Shown: piece after piece, positions 4,591 through 7,322 of the stretch | Layout: each line of letters begins with the position of its first letter | How positions within the stretch are numbered: position 1 is the first letter of the stretch | Source: an uncultured Acidaminococcus sp. | GTDB lineage: Bacteria > Bacillota_C > Negativicutes > Acidaminococcales > Acidaminococcaceae | NCBI GenBank assembly: GCA_900314165.1 | Contig: OMUE01000045.1 | Location: 1 to 7,322 of the forward strand | Direction: 5' to 3' | DNA: 7,322 nt | Notes under the pieces: generated by a model | Told to the model about the DNA's origin: nothing | The model's database searches: none | What the model saw: only the letters and a program-made list of their open reading frames with translations | Position numbers and translations under genes: made by a program

Positions 4591-5127
4591 TTGAAAATCT
4601 GGACCTGCTCAGACCGGACTCCGAATCCCGGAGTCCGGCCTTTCCTTTTTAAATGTGTGGCCGTCCTGGTGCTCCTGATCGGCGGCTTCCTCCTGTGGTA
4701 CGGGAATCAACTGATTGTGGCCCTGATTCCTGAGGGAGGCAAGAAGCCCATCACGTTTCCTGCCAATGAATGGCGGTATCATTACACCCATTCCGTCCAA
4801 CTGACGCCGGTGGACGAGTATTTCAAAGTCAATGGGGTGGATGATATGACCATGACCCACACGGTGTTCCAGTCTTTGGGAGTGGGACTTCCTTATGCGC
4901 CCTATGAGGGTCAGTTCCACGCTATGAAGAAGGAAGGAAAATTTGACTTGCAGATGAATCGCCCTTACAAGGTCGTGAGGTTCCGGCCGGCGATTCAGGC
5001 TAAGCCCTACATTGCCTACAAAGACACGATCTATGATCTGTGTGACCTATATGGGTCCGGGACCCTTGTAGAGGTGCGGGCAATGAAACGGTATCAATTC
5101 TGGCTGCGGAATCACGCAGCACAATAA
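4591..5127 (+). CDS. DUF1850 protein, TRAP transporter accessory
   Basis: Protein of 178 residues with a short positively charged N terminus, one membrane segment at about 23-38 and a soluble domain that should lie outside the cytoplasmic membrane. The conserved block YHYTHSVQLTPVDEYF (63-78) and the following GVGLPYAPYEG identify DUF1850, a family commonly found beside TAXI-type TRAP genes; its function is not established. The start is probably TTG at 4591, twelve bases after the binding-protein stop, served by AAGG (4577-4580) or the closer GGAG. The only other plausible start, GTG at 4657, has no binding site and would remove all basic residues before the membrane segment. The first codons cross a strong terminator-like hairpin (4614-4638). 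The permease gene follows after 25 bases. Confidence 0.85.
   Translation: MKIWTCSDRTPNPGVRPFLFKCVAVLVLLIGGFLLWYGNQLIVALIPEGGKKPITFPANEWRYHYTHSVQLTPVDEYFKVNGVDDMTMTHTVFQSLGVGLPYAPYEGQFHAMKKEGKFDLQMNRPYKVVRFRPAIQAKPYIAYKDTIYDLCDLYGSGTLVEVRAMKRYQFWLRNHAAQ
4614..4650 (+). terminator. terminator-like hairpin between TAXI and DUF1850, inside the DUF1850 frame
   Basis: CCGGACTCCG (4614-4623) and CGGAGTCCGG (4629-4638) form a perfect 10-bp GC-rich stem with loop AATCC, followed by CCTTTCCTTTTT. Position and form suggest partial termination and protection of the binding-protein mRNA, so that more binding protein than permease is made, as is common for such operons. Confidence 0.7.
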
Positions 5128-5152
5128 TCTTGGTGTAAAGGATGTGAGGATT

Positions 5153-7087
5153 ATGGCAAACGAAGACGTGAAAAAAACCGCTGGGACAGAAGGTATGTCC
5201 GCGGAAGAAGTACTAAAGAAATATGATAGCGAATCCGATACCCGTGATCCGATTGGGGCCTGGCATTATATTATTGACGGCATCTGCATTGCCTTTGCCT
5301 GCTTCCAATTGTATACGGCTATCTTTGGTGTCCTGGATGCCCACCTGCAGCGGGCTATCCACCTGTGCTTCGGCCTGACTCTGATTTATCTGCTGTATCC
5401 GGCCCGGAAATCCTGGTCCCGGAAATCGGTTCATCCCGTTGACATTATTCTTGCTTTATTAAGTATTTTCGCCACCATGTACGTAGTGGTCGAATATGAC
5501 CAGCTGGTACTCCGTGCCGGCCTGAATACGCCTACGGATATGGCGGTAGGTGTTTTGGGCGTTATCCTGGTATTTGAAGCGGCCCGCCGGACGGTAGGCT
5601 GGCCTATGATCACCGTGGCTGCCCTGTTCCTGCTGTACAGCTATTTCGGACCGGAAATGCCCGGCATCCTGGGTCACCGGGGCGTAGGCTTCGGCGAAAT
5701 GGTGTCCCACCTGTTCTTTACGACAGAAGGTATCTTTGGTGTGCCTCTGGGCGTATCCGCAACATTCATCTACCTGTTCATCCTGTTCGGTGCTTACCTG
5801 GAAGCTACGGGCCTGGGCAAATTCTTCATCGATATTGCTAACGCCCTGGCTGGCTGGGCTGTAGGCGGTCCTGCAAAAGTAGCCGTACTGTCCTCCGGCC
5901 TCATGGGCACTGTATCCGGTTCTTCCGTAGCTAACGTAGCCGGCACCGGTTCCTTCACCATTCCTATGATGAAGAAGTTGGGCTATTCTCCTGCCTTTGC
6001 CGGCGCCGTAGAAGCTGCCGCCTCCACCGGTGGCCAGCTCATGCCTCCTGTAATGGGCGCTGCAGCCTTCCTGATGGCTGAATTCGTAGGGGTTCCCTAC
6101 ATCGAAGTCGTAAAGGCCGCTGTCATTCCTGCCCTGCTGTACTTCATTGGTATCTGGATCGGCGTACACTTCGAAGCTAAGAAGAATGGCCTGAAAGGTA
6201 TGCCGAAAGAAGAATTGCCGAAATTTGGTCCTCTGCTGAGAGAAAAAGGCCATCTGGCCATTCCTCTGATCGTCATCGTATACCTGCTGGTTGTGGGTTA
6301 CACGCCTATGCGTGCCGCTCTGGCAGCTATTATCCTGAGTATCGTCTGCGCCTGCCTGCGCAAGAATACCCGCATCAGCTTCAAAGATGTGGTGAACGGC
6401 CTGATCGCCGGTTCTAAAGGCGTGCTGGGCGTACTGATCGCCTGCGCTACGGCCGGTATCATCATCGGCGTTGTCACGAAGACCGGTGTGGGCTTGAAAC
6501 TGGCTACGGCTTTGCTGGATCTGGCCGGCGGCCAACTGCTGCCCGCTATGTTCTTCACCATGCTGACGTCCCTGATCCTGGGCATGGGCGTTCCTACCAC
6601 GGCTAACTACGTAATCACCTCCACCATCGCAGCTCCTGCCCTGGTGCAGATGCACATTCCCGTACTGGCCGCTCACCTGTTTGCGTTCTACTTCGGTATC
6701 GTAGCCGACGTAACGCCTCCTGTAGCGCTGGCCGCCTATGCCGGTGCCGGTATCGCCGGGGCTAACCCCATGACCACCGGTGTGAACGCTTTGAAGCTGG
6801 CTATCGGCGCCTTCATCGTACCGTACATCTTCGTACTGGCACCTGAACTGCTGATGATCAACGCAACGCCTGTCGGTGTCATCATGGCAACGGCAACGGC
6901 TATCCTGGGCATGATGGGCTTGTCCATGTCCATGATCGGCTTCTGCACGAAGCACCTGAACATCGTCCAGCGGATCCTGTTCTTTGCCGGCGGCCTGTGC
7001 CTGATTTATCCGGGCACCATGACCGATATCGCCGGTGTAGCCATCTACGCCGTAACGTTCCTGTGGCAGAGAAGAAATGCGAACTAA
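5153..7087 (+). CDS. TRAP transporter fused permease (small plus large membrane subunits)
   Basis: Integral membrane protein of 644 residues, the usual length for fused TRAP permeases, joining the four-helix small subunit to the twelve-helix large subunit. It moves substrate from the TAXI binding protein into the cell, driven by an ion gradient. Conserved blocks are GTVSGSSVANVAGTGSFTIP (starting near residue 252), EAAASTGGQLMPPVMGAAAF shortly after, LGMGVPTTANYV (near 477) and VADVTPPVALAAYAGAGIAG. The paired G-rich and PP motifs of the two halves reflect the inverted repeat of this transporter class. The first 40 residues are hydrophilic and cytoplasmic. ATG 5153 is preferred, with GAGG close upstream and AAAGG at 5137-5141; the in-frame GTG at 5144 is poorly spaced. 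It is the last gene of the operon. Confidence 0.95.
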   Translation: MANEDVKKTAGTEGMSAEEVLKKYDSESDTRDPIGAWHYIIDGICIAFACFQLYTAIFGVLDAHLQRAIHLCFGLTLIYLLYPARKSWSRKSVHPVDIILALLSIFATMYVVVEYDQLVLRAGLNTPTDMAVGVLGVILVFEAARRTVGWPMITVAALFLLYSYFGPEMPGILGHRGVGFGEMVSHLFFTTEGIFGVPLGVSATFIYLFILFGAYLEATGLGKFFIDIANALAGWAVGGPAKVAVLSSGLMGTVSGSSVANVAGTGSFTIPMMKKLGYSPAFAGAVEAAASTGGQLMPPVMGAAAFLMAEFVGVPYIEVVKAAVIPALLYFIGIWIGVHFEAKKNGLKGMPKEELPKFGPLLREKGHLAIPLIVIVYLLVVGYTPMRAALAAIILSIVCACLRKNTRISFKDVVNGLIAGSKGVLGVLIACATAGIIIGVVTKTGVGLKLATALLDLAGGQLLPAMFFTMLTSLILGMGVPTTANYVITSTIAAPALVQMHIPVLAAHLFAFYFGIVADVTPPVALAAYAGAGIAGANPMTTGVNALKLAIGAFIVPYIFVLAPELLMINATPVGVIMATATAILGMMGLSMSMIGFCTKHLNIVQRILFFAGGLCLIYPGTMTDIAGVAIYAVTFLWQRRNAN

Positions 7088-7101
7088 GAAGCTTGAGTAA
7101 G

Positions 7102-7129
7102 GACGGACGACAGAAGACGGACGACGGAC
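7102..7129 (+). repeat. heptanucleotide tandem array, 4 units of GACGGAC
   Basis: Units GACGGAC, GACAGAA, GACGGAC and GACGGAC are contiguous, starting 14 bp after the permease stop codon. This is the fourth gene end in the window to carry a 7-bp array, again with its own unit sequence. Confidence 0.9.
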
Positions 7130-7170
7130 GCTGTCGGCAATGTCCAAAAGTTCATGTTTCTAAAAAACAA

Positions 7171-7221
7171 AAAAGGGGCTGTGAAAAATGAGTAAGTCAT
7201 TTTTCACAGCTCTTTCTTTTT
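7171..7221 (+). terminator. intrinsic terminator of the TAXI-TRAP operon
   Basis: GCTGTGAAAAATGA (7178-7191) pairs perfectly over 14 bp with TCATTTTTCACAGC (7197-7210), loop GTAAG, followed by TCTTTCTTTTT. GGG before the stem can add further wobble pairs. Confidence 0.92.
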
Positions 7222-7242
7222 GCTATGTTAGTTCGACATTTC

Positions 7243-7270
7243 TGGACAAATATCGGGAAAAGGGTATACT
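7243..7270 (+). promoter_or_regulatory. candidate promoter for a gene beyond the window
   Basis: TGGACA (7243-7248), a 16-base spacer and TATACT (7265-7270) match the housekeeping promoter at five of six bases in each box. It lies right after the operon terminator. The remaining bases to 7322 contain no gene I can support. Confidence 0.5.
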
Positions 7271-7322
7271 TCCCCCTTTCCCCCAGAATATGTGTTTTGA
7301 AAATTCTATGCAGCTTTCTGCT

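Noticed and set aside
5459..7147. A 562-residue frame on the minus strand opposite the TRAP permease
   Set aside because: It mirrors the codon structure of the clear permease gene, is rich in Gln, Gly and Asp with no domain, and runs into the heptamer array. The 3760-4521 frame opposite the TAXI gene is the same kind of shadow.
7254..7286. Hairpin from GGGAAAAGGG and CCCTTTCCC
   Set aside because: The pairing is off by a base and interrupted, with no T tract; too weak to call a terminator or riboswitch.

Overview
The window looks like chromosome from a diderm, anaerobic Firmicute of the class Negativicutes; Acidaminococcus or a close relative is my best guess from memory of such genomes, not from a search. 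The signs are AGGAGG-type ribosome binding sites and extended -10 promoters of Firmicutes style next to a gene for an outer-membrane beta-barrel ending in phenylalanine, plus a TAXI-type TRAP transporter operon. No phage, plasmid, IS or CRISPR is visible.

Layout. Bases 1-53 are the 3' part of a tRNA-Leu (anticodon CAG), followed by an intrinsic terminator. Bases 95-371 hold no gene. They carry a GC-rich palindromic repeat (copy A) and heptanucleotide arrays. Two minus-strand genes follow: a DUF362 protein with a Tat-type lipoprotein signal (372-1502) and, upstream of it, a single-domain HD-GYP protein that has lost one metal ligand (1636-2256). A divergent intergenic region with back-to-back promoters (2263-2505) leads to a plus-strand PagL-like lipid A deacylase (2506-3093). 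A 507-base non-coding stretch then holds a heptamer array, palindromic repeat copy B, and the promoter and leader of a three-gene operon (3601-7087): TAXI solute-binding lipoprotein, DUF1850 protein and fused TRAP permease. The operon ends in a heptamer array and a strong terminator, and a possible promoter for the next gene follows.

How the genes work together. The operon is one uptake system. The lipoprotein captures a substrate outside the cytoplasmic membrane, the fused permease carries it in using an ion gradient, and the DUF1850 protein is an accessory of unknown role. The substrate cannot be read from sequence. A hairpin with a T-rich tail just after the binding-protein gene probably lowers expression of the two membrane genes. 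The DUF362, HD-GYP and PagL-like genes are not obviously linked to the transporter.

The most unusual content is non-coding. All four gene ends that face an intergenic region and do not run into an operon partner carry short 7-bp tandem arrays of different sequence at or within 20 bp of the stop codon. Two of these four also have a copy of the same multi-hairpin repeat further downstream, in the same orientation relative to the gene. The two copies differ by base changes that preserve their stems. The DUF362 promoter sits in the loop of a long hairpin whose 3' arm contains the gene's ribosome binding site, and a short two-tryptophan leader ORF precedes the TAXI gene.
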